DNA from: Berkiella sp964496435 | Lineage (GTDB): Bacteria; Pseudomonadota; Gammaproteobacteria; Berkiellales; Berkiellaceae | Assembly: GCA_964496435.1 (NCBI GenBank) | Contig: CAZBZP010000014.1 | Coordinates: 28,340-92,339 of the forward strand | Length of the DNA stretch: 64,000 bases | Direction of reading: 5' to 3' | Part shown: positions 42,879-51,053 of the stretch, one piece after another | How the letters are laid out: every line of letters begins with the position of its first letter | Numbering within the stretch: position 1 is the stretch's first letter | The notes under the pieces: model-generated | Told to the model about the DNA's origin: nothing | Seen by the model: the letters and a program-made list of their open reading frames with translations, nothing else | Database searches by the model: none | Program-made: the position numbers and the translations under genes

Positions 42879-43213
42879 AACGAATATCTGCGCAAATCTT
42901 TTTCTGGTTCCGGTGAAGGCGTCGTTGAATCTTTAAGATCTTCAGCTGAGACAAGACTATGAGCTTTAGCATATCTAAAAAACATCCCTCTCATTTCCTT
43001 ATCGACCCCATTAACATCACAGTATAGGTAATGTTGTAAAATCGGGTAGGGTGCTAGGCCTAATATGTTCTGAATAGCCGATACCCTCATTTCTTTACTG
43101 ATATAGCTTGATAGCCCGGACTCATCAATTTGCATCATGAGATCAATACGTCCTTGACGGGCTGCCTGTAGATATTCGCTGGTCACATTCTCTTTGTTAA
43201 GGCCATCTTTCAT
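42875..43213 (-). CDS. Small hypothetical protein, ankyrin-like N-terminus
   Basis: The 112-residue product has EYLQAARQGRIDLMMQIDESG near its start, which resembles one helix-turn-helix of an ankyrin repeat, but there is no second full repeat. The rest is helical with a Ser/Pro/Glu-rich end (STTPSPEPEKDLRRYSF). There is no signal peptide. ATG at 43213 with GAGG six bases upstream is preferred over 43225. It could be a small effector or adaptor; the similarity to ankyrin is weak. Confidence 0.55.
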   Translation of the reverse strand: MKDGLNKENVTSEYLQAARQGRIDLMMQIDESGLSSYISKEMRVSAIQNILGLAPYPILQHYLYCDVNGVDKEMRGMFFRYAKAHSLVSAEDLKDSTTPSPEPEKDLRRYSF

Positions 43214-43659
43214 TTTACACCTCAAGATTAACTGGGATGATAAATTTTGAAGAATGAGAATAATACTTTTTATAAAAAAAGCTACTTAAGGTGTCATTGA
43301 ATGGATGGAAAATGATTTTCGTAACCGAAATATGACAATATTGGTCAACTTTTTTATAAATTTTTAAACAAAAGGCAAATTTCCTACACGCTGTTAAGAA
43401 ACTTTACTGGTCATTCATAGTTGAGTTAATGTAGAATGGCCAAGAACAAAATGGGGTGTGTAACCCTAGGATGCTAAATCCTTAATGAATCGAAAAAATT
43501 TTTTAAGGATAAAATGTAAATTTTGTTCTTAAGGCACAATGTAGCACTATGAAATTTGGCCAAAGATAAAATAAATTTAGTTAAGACCTATATATTATTT
43601 TATTTTTCCAAACTTATGTGCTAGATTTGTGATAGCTACCATAAGTGAGGAGATACTTA
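43214..43659. other. Non-coding region upstream of the histone-like gene
   Basis: About 445 AT-rich bases lie between a divergent small gene and the histone-like gene, with no credible coding sequence. It contains a nested set of inverted repeats (43442-43530, listed separately) and two similar segments (GGCCAAGAACAAAAT near 43438 and GGCCAAAGATAAAAT near 43558), perhaps paired regulator sites. Confidence 0.55.
43442..43530 (+). ncRNA. Structured RNA or leader candidate upstream of histone-like gene
   Basis: AAGAACAAAA (43442-43451) pairs with TTTTGTTCTT (43521-43530) as a closing stem. Inside are GGG/CCC hairpin, AGGAT/ATCCT, and a competing ATCCTT/AAGGAT pair. The middle strand can pair either way, as in a switch. 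This is a fold proposed by eye. Confidence 0.35.
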
Positions 43660-43932
43660 ATGATCGCTCGTAAGAAAAAGTCTGCAACCCGTAAGGCACC
43701 AGCTAAAAAGCGTAAAGTTGCTTCTAAAGCTGCTGCTCCTAAAAAAGCTCGTAAAGTCGCTAAAAAGCGTAAGACAGTGAAAAAAGCAGTTAAGTCTGCT
43801 GTTGCTGCAAAGCCAAAAAAGGCTAAAGCAAAAAGAAAGACCGCTAAGAAAGCTGCTGCTAAACCAGCTGCTGCTAAGAAGCCAAAAGCTAAAGCTCGTA
43901 AGAAGAGAGCTAAAAAAGCTAAAACTGCTTAA
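43660..43932 (+). CDS. Histone H1-like Lys/Ala-rich DNA-binding protein
   Basis: The 90-residue product is almost entirely Lys, Ala, Arg, Pro and Val, in repeats such as KKARKVAKKRKTVKKAVK. This is the composition of histone H1 C-terminal tails and of chlamydial Hc1/Hc2 and other bacterial H1-like proteins, which condense DNA, often in dense or transmissive cell forms. No globular domain is present. GAGGAG seven bases before ATG at 43660 supports this start. Because DNA-binding tails of this kind can also act in a host nucleus, an effector role is possible but unsupported. A strong terminator follows. Confidence 0.85.
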   Translation: MIARKKKSATRKAPAKKRKVASKAAAPKKARKVAKKRKTVKKAVKSAVAAKPKKAKAKRKTAKKAAAKPAAAKKPKAKARKKRAKKAKTA

Positions 43933-43940
43933 GCAGACTC

Positions 43941-43981
43941 AAAAAAACCGCGTTTGGTTGATGATCAAACGCGGTTTTTTT
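43941..43981 (+). terminator. Rho-independent terminator
   Basis: AACCGCGTTTG and CAAACGCGGTT form an 11-base-pair stem followed by seven T. It ends the histone-like gene and is A-rich on the other side. Confidence 0.9.
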
Positions 43982-44087
43982 ATTGGGGATGCGGAAAATA
44001 GAGTTCGATTTTAGTTTACTACCAAAATTTAAAGCCCAGTACTATCAATCAAAACTAGCCTAACCTGATAAGTCTTCACCCGATCCC

Positions 44088-44507
44088 TTAATCAAAACTT
44101 TTCTTTCCCCGATCTTTTTTCTTTTGACCCTGTATTTTCTTTTTGGCCAGCCTATTTTGTACCTGTGCTTTTGAAGGTTTTGTTTTCTTTCTCTTTTTTG
44201 GTACGTGTGCTGCCTTAATTAACAGTTCTTGCAAGCGTTCAATGGCATCCTCTTTATTTTTTAATTGGGTGCGATAGCGATTTGCTTTAATAATGAGCTC
44301 GCCCTCTGTGCTGAGCTTTGAAGTCAATTTTTTGATAATTCTTAGCTTGAGCTCATCTGGAATGGAAGGGGATTGCAGCAGATTAAAGCGCAATTGAACA
44401 GCCGTAGAAACTTTATTCACATTCTGACCACCTGGCCCGGGTGAGCGAATAAAAGTAAACAAAAGTTCAGCATTTTTGAGGGAAATGTCAGGGGAAATAT
44501 AAATCAT
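44088..44507 (-). CDS. arfB: Ribosome-rescue peptidyl-tRNA hydrolase ArfB
   Basis: The 139-residue protein starts MIYISPDISLKNAELLFTFIRSPGPGGQNVNKV with the GGQ motif (26-28) that hydrolyses peptidyl-tRNA. It ends in a long Lys/Arg/Gln-rich tail that enters the empty mRNA channel. This layout is diagnostic of ArfB (YaeJ), which frees stalled ribosomes. Length is normal (about 140). ATG at 44507 matches the family start; the longer frame to 44690 overlaps the divergent dipZ gene and has no conserved sequence. Confidence 0.93.
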   Translation of the reverse strand: MIYISPDISLKNAELLFTFIRSPGPGGQNVNKVSTAVQLRFNLLQSPSIPDELKLRIIKKLTSKLSTEGELIIKANRYRTQLKNKEDAIERLQELLIKAAHVPKKRKKTKPSKAQVQNRLAKKKIQGQKKKDRGKKSFD

Positions 44508-44571
44508 TTTTGTTATTCGTATCCTAATAATGTCTAAACTTATCATAATTAGAGAATAGGATATATCATGT

Positions 44572-46215
44572 ATGGCGATAAATCTGATTGATATTGGACT
44601 CGCTTTTCTTGAGGGGCTCGTATTAATTGCCTCACCGTGTATTTTACCGGTGCTGCCATTAATCTTAAGCGGCTCATTAGTAGGGGGCAAAAGCAGACCC
44701 TATGGGATTATTGTCGGGTTTATTGTTTCATTCAGTGCATTTGCAATGCTATCTGCCAGCTTGATAAAAATACTTCATGTCGATTTAGATCTTTTCAAAA
44801 ATCTTTCATTAATCTTTCTTGGATGTTTTGCCTTAATGCTCCTGTTTAAGCCGCTTTCAAACGCATTTGAGAGAATTACGTCTCGGATTGCTGATTTGGG
44901 ACATATTCAACCAGCAGGCCAGGGTTTTGGTAGCGGTGTCTTGATGGGGGCATTAATAGGACTGGTATGGACACCTTGTGCAGGCCCTATACTAGCAGCA
45001 GCCTTGATTCAAATCATTCGCCAGGGCAGTACATTACAAAGCTTTATCTTGGTCTTAGCCTTCTCTTTAGGGGCTTCTATACCCATGCTCTGTATTACCC
45101 TCATGGGACGTGAGCTGATTACTAAGCTGCAATTAATGGTTCGATATGCTGAATTAATTCGAAAAATATTAGGCATATTAATTTTGCTCAGTGTGCTTTA
45201 CATTGCTTTTGGTATGAACATTCAAAGTAGCCAAACACAGACTCAAGAACCAAAATTATTGAGCGCACAGTTAATTAATCCGCTAAGCATCACATACCCG
45301 GCACCAGAATTTAAAGAGATAGATGGTTGGCTTAATAGTAAACCATTAAGCATGGCTGAGCTTAAAGGTAAGGTTGTGCTCGTTGATTTTTGGACTTATT
45401 CCTGCATTAACTGTATTAGGACTTTACCTTATATCACTTCATGGGATAAGAAATACCGTTCCCTTGGATTGGTCATTGTTGGGGTACACGCCCCAGAATT
45501 TGAATTTGAAAAAAAGCAAAGCAATATTGAAGCGGCTTTAACCCGATTCGGTATTGAATATCCAGTGGCAATAGATAACAAACTAGGTACCTGGGATGCT
45601 TTTCATAATTTATATTGGCCGGCACATTATCTCATTGATAGAAATGGACGCGTTGTTTATACCCATTTTGGGGAAGGTGAATATGAAGTAACAGAGCACA
45701 ATATTCGCCTGTTGCTCAATGCACCAGAAAGAATTACCACAACAACACAAGCAGAACACTGGCATAATTTTTCACAAACGCCAGAAACCTATCTTGGCTA
45801 TTTTCGCTTTGAAAATATGGCAAATTTTGCTGAAGTTAAAAAAGATGAAACAGTGCAATATTTTTTACCGCAAAATTTAAAATTGCATCAATGGGCACTC
45901 AATGGATTATGGAAAATTGAAGGTCAGAAAATAATATCTGAAGGCGCTCATTGTACACTACGATTGTCCTTTAATGCCAAGAAAGTATTTCTGGTAATGG
46001 GAAGCACTAATAACAAAACGATACAAGTTAAAGTATCATTAAATGGAAAAGTCGTTGAAAATGAAGCAGGTAGCGATGTACATAACGGTATTGTTCAAGT
46101 TAATGAACATCGGCTCTATGAATTAATTCAACAACAAACAGCCACACAAGGGTTGCTCGAACTTGAGATAAATGAACCTGATCTTGAAGCATTTGCATTT
46201 ACCTTTGGTTCATAA
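44572..46215 (+). CDS. DipZ-like CcdA-thioredoxin fusion
   Basis: The 547-residue protein joins a CcdA/DsbD-type membrane domain (about 1-215, six helices, redox Cys23 in SPCILPVLP and Cys136 in WTPCAGP), a TlpA-like thioredoxin domain (about 240-390, active site CINC at 278-281) and a C-terminal beta-rich domain (about 395-547). Such DipZ proteins pass electrons from cytosolic thioredoxin across the membrane to periplasmic proteins or to oxidant defence. All four redox cysteines are present. The start at 44572 is divergent from arfB, with 64 bases between their start codons. Cytochrome c or DsbD genes are not adjacent. Confidence 0.9.
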   Translation: MAINLIDIGLAFLEGLVLIASPCILPVLPLILSGSLVGGKSRPYGIIVGFIVSFSAFAMLSASLIKILHVDLDLFKNLSLIFLGCFALMLLFKPLSNAFERITSRIADLGHIQPAGQGFGSGVLMGALIGLVWTPCAGPILAAALIQIIRQGSTLQSFILVLAFSLGASIPMLCITLMGRELITKLQLMVRYAELIRKILGILILLSVLYIAFGMNIQSSQTQTQEPKLLSAQLINPLSITYPAPEFKEIDGWLNSKPLSMAELKGKVVLVDFWTYSCINCIRTLPYITSWDKKYRSLGLVIVGVHAPEFEFEKKQSNIEAALTRFGIEYPVAIDNKLGTWDAFHNLYWPAHYLIDRNGRVVYTHFGEGEYEVTEHNIRLLLNAPERITTTTQAEHWHNFSQTPETYLGYFRFENMANFAEVKKDETVQYFLPQNLKLHQWALNGLWKIEGQKIISEGAHCTLRLSFNAKKVFLVMGSTNNKTIQVKVSLNGKVVENEAGSDVHNGIVQVNEHRLYELIQQQTATQGLLELEINEPDLEAFAFTFGS

Positions 46216-46367
46216 ATCATTCTATCAATACCAAGCCAGTTGCACTTATTTTTTTAATATGCCATCGTAACGCGAAAGCGTGAAGTACTTTCGCTTTTGA
46301 TCATGGATACATAATAAAAATACATTGTGCAAATTAACACAGTACTCGATTCATGAAGGAGATGGCA

Positions 46368-47684
46368 ATGGCAAATAAAGGACCACAATCAGCAGCACCT
46401 ATCGCAGCGACAAATTCTGATAAAAAAATTTCCACTGAATTATCCCCCCCTGCCTTTTACAGAATATATGAAGAAAAATTAAGAGCACGGGCGGTAGATA
46501 AACATCTAGAATCACCTCTGATTACTCACTTAGATGCACTAAGTACATTTTTAAAAGAACAACAAATGCCAGAAAAGGAGATTGAAGAGCGGTTGTTGAG
46601 TGAGGCAAAATTCGATGTTAGAAAACAAACGCACTACATGCTGGCTAGCGAGAATTATGCGGAAAGAGAGCAAATTGCCTTACAAGTCATCCAAATTCTT
46701 AAAATGAAATTAGGTGATAATATTGCTACCAAGGAAAATGTGCTCGCAACCCTAAATGAATGGCGAGAAGAAGTTAAAAAATCACAAAAAAAAGCTGCTG
46801 GAAGATTAATCGAAGAGCCTGAAAAAGCAGTCCAAGCAGCACAAGCACCCCAAAGTGAAGCTCCCAATAAACAACAAATTAGCGAAGCGATAAAAAGGAT
46901 AAATCAAAAGTATTTATTAGCCTATTTGTCACACGCCTGCAAAGTACCTAGCGCTATAGCTTATGAAGTAAATTTCTTTGGTATTAATAAAGATATGCCT
47001 CCTCAAGCTGCGCAAGCGGCAGGAAAATTAGCGCATAAAGCTTGGGATGAGATTGAAAGTGAAAAAAAGAAGCGATTAGAAGCGATTACATCAACCTCTT
47101 TTACAGATCATCTCACCCAATGGATGGGATTGATACCCGCGCCGCTAAGTTATGAAGAACTAAAAGAAAAATCAGAGAAACGCAATTTTGATATTAATGA
47201 AACTAAAGAACAACGTAAGCACGGGCGAAGCTTGGTTAATGGTTTTGATCCTGTATATGAACTGAATAAGAAAGTTGCGGTAGCTTTAGATACGGCAAGA
47301 CGTTTTAGAAAAGAAGCTAAGGTAGATATTACTAGACAATTTCTCGAACATGCTGAAAGCACGCGTGTTGAAATGCAACTTAAGCTAGGACTTTTACCTA
47401 TTTCTCATACACGTCAGCCAACATGGTGGTCCAAAACAAAGTCTATGGTGGTAGGTGCAGATTACCAAAGAGAATTTGAACCTGATCGCGTACGCTTAGA
47501 GAAAGGCCAAGAGAAGATGTCCTTTCCTGAGCGTCGTGCAATGCTGCAAAAGCAATTGGAAACTTATTGTCCTCTTCGTCAAGCAGCCCAAGCAGTTCGA
47601 TTAGAAGAAAGAAAAGTTGATCCTGAAAAGGAAAAAGATTTAAACGAGCTTTGCACAAGATTAAGTTCAGTCAAGCTTGCTTAA
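46368..47684 (+). CDS. Hypothetical helical protein, effector-like
   Basis: The 438-residue product is soluble, highly helical and charged, with no signal peptide and no recognised domain. It is Glu/Lys/Ala/Gln-rich. Possible coiled coils lie at about 100-160 and 220-250. A short Trp-containing segment (TRQPTWWSKTKSMV, about 347-360) stands out as a possible binding site. AAGGAG seven bases before ATG at 46368 fixes the start. It is single, followed by a clear terminator, and lies next to another unknown effector-like gene (47905). Confidence 0.6.
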   Translation: MANKGPQSAAPIAATNSDKKISTELSPPAFYRIYEEKLRARAVDKHLESPLITHLDALSTFLKEQQMPEKEIEERLLSEAKFDVRKQTHYMLASENYAEREQIALQVIQILKMKLGDNIATKENVLATLNEWREEVKKSQKKAAGRLIEEPEKAVQAAQAPQSEAPNKQQISEAIKRINQKYLLAYLSHACKVPSAIAYEVNFFGINKDMPPQAAQAAGKLAHKAWDEIESEKKKRLEAITSTSFTDHLTQWMGLIPAPLSYEELKEKSEKRNFDINETKEQRKHGRSLVNGFDPVYELNKKVAVALDTARRFRKEAKVDITRQFLEHAESTRVEMQLKLGLLPISHTRQPTWWSKTKSMVVGADYQREFEPDRVRLEKGQEKMSFPERRAMLQKQLETYCPLRQAAQAVRLEERKVDPEKEKDLNELCTRLSSVKLA

Positions 47685-47691
47685 AAAAATT

Positions 47692-47714
47692 GAGCGGCAC
47701 TTTGTGTGCCGCTC
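47692..47714 (+). terminator. Rho-independent terminator
   Basis: GAGCGGCAC and GTGCCGCTC pair around TTTGT, eight bases after the stop of the gene at 46368-47684, with TTTAT beyond. It fits a terminator. Confidence 0.75.
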
Positions 47715-47904
47715 TTTATGCTGTGCAGTAAATAATAACTTCTGACAGTTGGCCAACTAGAATCTGATTCTACTAGGTATTGTAGTGAAATTCTCTGCAT
47801 GTATAGACATGCTGTCTAAAAAATACATCAAATATAGTATATTCTTCGCTTTTTTTATAAATGTGGGATAAATTTAGCAAGTCTTACACCAAGAGATTAT
47901 TACT

Positions 47905-48960
47905 ATGTTAGATGCAAAGCACCTAAACGATAAACAAAAAGAAGCTGATATTACATCTTCTGCCCCCCTGGCACCTCTTAGCGAACATCGATGGACAGTA
48001 CAAGAAATTGCGCTATTTATGCCTTGGGCCATGCAACTTTTTAACAAAGAAAGTGAGTTATATCTCGTATCTTCGTTTGAAAATGAAGTTTTAAGAGCTG
48101 ATCCAGAAGAGCACGAATTAGCACAATTTCATCATGTTCTTTTTTCATATCTTAATTCAGACAAAGAAAAATCAGCCAAGGTACTTCGCGAAACATTAGA
48201 TGATAGCTTAAAAAACTTCTCTAGAGTTAAAATTATGATATGTTGGGGCGCGTTAATCAAAACCTCGCTCAAACAAGCTGAGATTATCGATCTTGGTGAT
48301 AGTAACGTAAAAAAATATCATGATTATTTTATAAAAAAATTAAGCCTAATAGCACAAAAAAGTGATGAAAAATCTAAAAAATTGATTGGTCCTTGTTTTG
48401 AAAAATTCTTTCAAAAACTTGAAGAAAATGGGCATCCGCAAAGTGCTGTAATACTACGAACTTATCTTAAATTGTACAGTCAAATCTCGAATGAATGGCT
48501 GCCCCCCATGGCACATAACTATGAACAGCTTTATCGCTCTTTAGGCGTATATTTGGGCCCAGGCTTGCTATATGGTTTAAAGTTAAATTCAAGGCTTATC
48601 ACGAAGGCCAAAGATAAATCAGCAGCCACTTTAGAATTTATGTTTATGCAAAGATGTAGCATGGCATTACTCAGTAAAGACGATCTTTATAAAGATATTG
48701 AAGAATTGCCTACAAAAGTAAATGCATTAGCTATAGGTGAAAGCTCAAAAGCAGAAAGCTCAGAGCTGAGCGCATCAAAAACAAAGCAAAGAGCAAGATC
48801 TGTTTCATCCCAAGAAGAGCAAACAGATATCGTTAGCTATAATCCCCTTTATGGTGCCGATCTGAGTCGTTTAAAAAATGTTAGGCTCAGCGCAATCTTT
48901 GATAAGAGTGCTACAAATGATACAGAGGGGTCAAATAGACTTAAAAAGAGTTTTAATTAA
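47905..48960 (+). CDS. Hypothetical protein, effector-like
   Basis: The 351-residue product is soluble, with a helical core (about 30-255) and a Ser/Lys/Glu-rich tail (about 268-351) that is probably disordered. No signal peptide is seen. The segment NYEQLYRSLGVYLGPGLLYG near residues 206-225 faintly recalls the last conserved block of RhoGAP domains, but no Arg-finger motif is present, so I do not assign that. It is separate from the previous gene (220 bases with a terminator) and converges on fabI. Confidence 0.58.
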   Translation: MLDAKHLNDKQKEADITSSAPLAPLSEHRWTVQEIALFMPWAMQLFNKESELYLVSSFENEVLRADPEEHELAQFHHVLFSYLNSDKEKSAKVLRETLDDSLKNFSRVKIMICWGALIKTSLKQAEIIDLGDSNVKKYHDYFIKKLSLIAQKSDEKSKKLIGPCFEKFFQKLEENGHPQSAVILRTYLKLYSQISNEWLPPMAHNYEQLYRSLGVYLGPGLLYGLKLNSRLITKAKDKSAATLEFMFMQRCSMALLSKDDLYKDIEELPTKVNALAIGESSKAESSELSASKTKQRARSVSSQEEQTDIVSYNPLYGADLSRLKNVRLSAIFDKSATNDTEGSNRLKKSFN

Positions 48961-48969
48961 TAAGAGAGC

Positions 48970-49740
48970 TTAACTCATTAAATGGTATCCGGCATCGATG
49001 TAGATAGTATCACCAGTTATATTTTTAGCATAATCGCTTGAAAGAAAGGTGACCATGGCGCCCACATCCAAAATATCCACCAAAGCATGCATGGGTGCCT
49101 TTGCTTTTGCACTTTCAATAAGTTTATCAAAATCATCTAAGCCAGAAGCTGCGCGGGTTTTAACAGGCCCTGGCGATAAGGCAATAACACGAATATTATC
49201 AGGGCCAAGCTCAGCTGACATGTAACGCACACTAGATTCAAGTGCAGCTTTAACAGGACCCATGACATTATAATTTTCAACCACTTTCACAGCACCATAA
49301 AAACTCATAGCAAAGAGGGTGCCTCCAGTTTTCATCAAAGGTTTAGCTAGGTTTGCCATGCGCAAGAAAGAATGGCATGAAATGTCCATTGCTAACAAGA
49401 AGCCATCCTTGGAGCAGCTATGTAATGTGCCTTGTAAATCTACTTTAGGCGCAAAAGCGATGGAATGTACAATAATGTCTATTGAACCCCAATTCTTCGC
49501 AATTTCATTAAATACATTTTCTAAATCACCTTCATGTGTCACATCACATTTTAAATAGAGGCCAGGTTCCATTTCTTTAGCAATAGTGTCTACGTGTGGT
49601 TTTGCTTTATCGTTTAGATAGGTGATCGCAATTTGGGCTCCAGCCTTTTTGAGCATTTTAGCGCAGCCATAGGCAATTGAATTTTCATTGGCAATGCCAA
49701 TTATAAGTGCTTTTTTACCTTTTAATAATGCATTATCCAT
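48970..49740 (-). CDS. fabI: Enoyl-[acyl-carrier-protein] reductase FabI-like
   Basis: The 256-residue protein is a short-chain dehydrogenase of the FabI class, which reduces trans-2-enoyl-ACP with NADH in fatty acid synthesis. It has KKALIIGIANENSIAYG for NAD, IVHSIAFAP, and MSFYGAVKVVENYNVMGPVKAAL. The active-site Tyr and Lys of YNVMGPVK are present, but the first Tyr of Escherichia coli FabI (LSYLGA) is replaced by Phe, with Tyr at the next position. It overlaps ackA by eight bases. Placement beside ackA, ptb and phaZ suggests a role in acyl-CoA or polyester metabolism rather than core fatty acid synthesis; another fabI may exist elsewhere. Confidence 0.88.
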   Translation of the reverse strand: MDNALLKGKKALIIGIANENSIAYGCAKMLKKAGAQIAITYLNDKAKPHVDTIAKEMEPGLYLKCDVTHEGDLENVFNEIAKNWGSIDIIVHSIAFAPKVDLQGTLHSCSKDGFLLAMDISCHSFLRMANLAKPLMKTGGTLFAMSFYGAVKVVENYNVMGPVKAALESSVRYMSAELGPDNIRVIALSPGPVKTRAASGLDDFDKLIESAKAKAPMHALVDILDVGAMVTFLSSDYAKNITGDTIYIDAGYHLMS

Positions 49741-50941
49741 GATTTATATCCTCATTTAACAAGGTATATGTATGATTGGCAATGATAAATTCCTCATCAG
49801 TGGGAATTACCAGAATATCAACTTTACTAGATAAAGTATTGATCACCATTTCATTTTTTAGATTAGCTTCATCATTGATAGATAAACCAACCCAATCCAT
49901 ATTTTTGCATACTTTTTCTCTAATAAATGCAGCATTTTCACCTATGCCACCTGTGAAAACCAGTGTATCCAATCCGCCAAGTACGCTTGCTAAAGCGCCT
50001 ATTTCTTTGCGAATTCTATAGGCAAAGAGTTCAATGGCGTCTAGAGCTTCCTTTTTATCATTTTGTAGAAGTTCTTGCATATTGCTGCTAATAGTTGATA
50101 CACCAAGTAAACCAGATTGCTTATAAAGCAAATCCGTTAATGCCTTAAGATCCATATTTTTGTATTGGATTAAATAAAGTAAAACGCCAGGATCTAAGGT
50201 TCCACAGCGAGTACCCATTAACAAACCATCTAAGGCGGTGAATCCCATCGTACTATCATGACATTGTGCATTTTTAATAGCGCACATGCTTGCACCATTA
50301 CCTAAATGGGCAACAATTATCCGCTTTTTAAGGAAATCCTGTGAAAGCGATGTTAGTCTCATCATGATATATTCATAAGATAAGCCATGAAAGCCATAAC
50401 GGCGGACGCCTTCATCATAATATTCTCTTGGGATCCCAAAAAAGTCGGCAACAGGCAAATGGGTGCGATGAAAAGCTGTATCAAAACAGGCAAACTGCTT
50501 TATGTTTGGATATAATTCAGCAATAACCTCAATAGCCTCAATATTAAACGGTTGATGAAGCGGTGCAAATGAAATTAATTTTTTCAAATCGCTAATTAAT
50601 TGTGCGCTTACTTTGGTAGGACTTTTATAGCGTAAACCACCATGGACGACACGATGGCCAATTGCTTGTACATTCATATTTGAATCGTTGATATGCGAAA
50701 AAAGCATATTAAAATAATCTTTATAGCTGTAATGAGTCGAAAATTCCCTTTGATTAATCACATTCCCTTGGGCATCTTTTATCCTTAAAACAGGGGTTGC
50801 TGTGATATTGCTTAATACCCCAGTCATTTTCTTTTCTAAGGAGTTCTCGCAATCAAATAAAGCAAATTTGATGCTTGAAGAGCCGGAATTAATAACAAGG
50901 ATCTGCTTGATAACACATACTCCTGATGCGATGACATTCAC
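49733..50941 (-). CDS. ackA: Acetate/butyrate kinase family enzyme
   Basis: The enzyme interconverts acetyl phosphate (or a related acyl phosphate) and acetate with ADP/ATP. It has ILVINSGSSSIKFALFD, GHRVVHGG, FDTAFH and RRYGFHGLSYEY with the catalytic residues, VAHLGNGASMCAI, and later TGGIGENAAFIR. Length is about 400, normal. The annotated GTG at 50941 has no ribosome site. A strong AGGAGT lies inside the frame, and the first codon at proper spacing is ATC (50911), which would start MKQILVINSG. Start is therefore unresolved. The stop overlaps fabI. With the divergent phosphotransacetylase-like gene (52385) it completes acyl-CoA to carboxylate conversion. Confidence 0.92.
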   Translation of the reverse strand: MNVIASGVCVIKQILVINSGSSSIKFALFDCENSLEKKMTGVLSNITATPVLRIKDAQGNVINQREFSTHYSYKDYFNMLFSHINDSNMNVQAIGHRVVHGGLRYKSPTKVSAQLISDLKKLISFAPLHQPFNIEAIEVIAELYPNIKQFACFDTAFHRTHLPVADFFGIPREYYDEGVRRYGFHGLSYEYIMMRLTSLSQDFLKKRIIVAHLGNGASMCAIKNAQCHDSTMGFTALDGLLMGTRCGTLDPGVLLYLIQYKNMDLKALTDLLYKQSGLLGVSTISSNMQELLQNDKKEALDAIELFAYRIRKEIGALASVLGGLDTLVFTGGIGENAAFIREKVCKNMDWVGLSINDEANLKNEMVINTLSSKVDILVIPTDEEFIIANHTYTLLNEDINHG

Positions 50942-51053
50942 TATTAAAAATACAGTTACGAAACTATAACTTATTAACGAAATAGATAGTACATAATCTA
51001 TAGTTTAATCGTTAGCGTAGGGTTCTAAACTTAAATTTTTATTGGAGGGCGCA

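Noticed and set aside
42875..43213. Ankyrin-repeat effector
   Set aside because: Only one partial helix pair resembles an ankyrin repeat; there is no second unit or TPLH-type motif.
43802..44014. Second Lys/Leu-rich frame inside the histone-like gene
   Set aside because: It is a frame-shifted reading of the Lys/Ala repeats and runs through the terminator.
48520..48585. RhoGAP-like end block in the protein at 47905-48960
   Set aside because: The NYEQLYRSLGVYLGPGLL segment recalls the last RhoGAP block, but there is no Arg finger (GxFRxSG) and no ALK motif upstream, so the call is unsupported.
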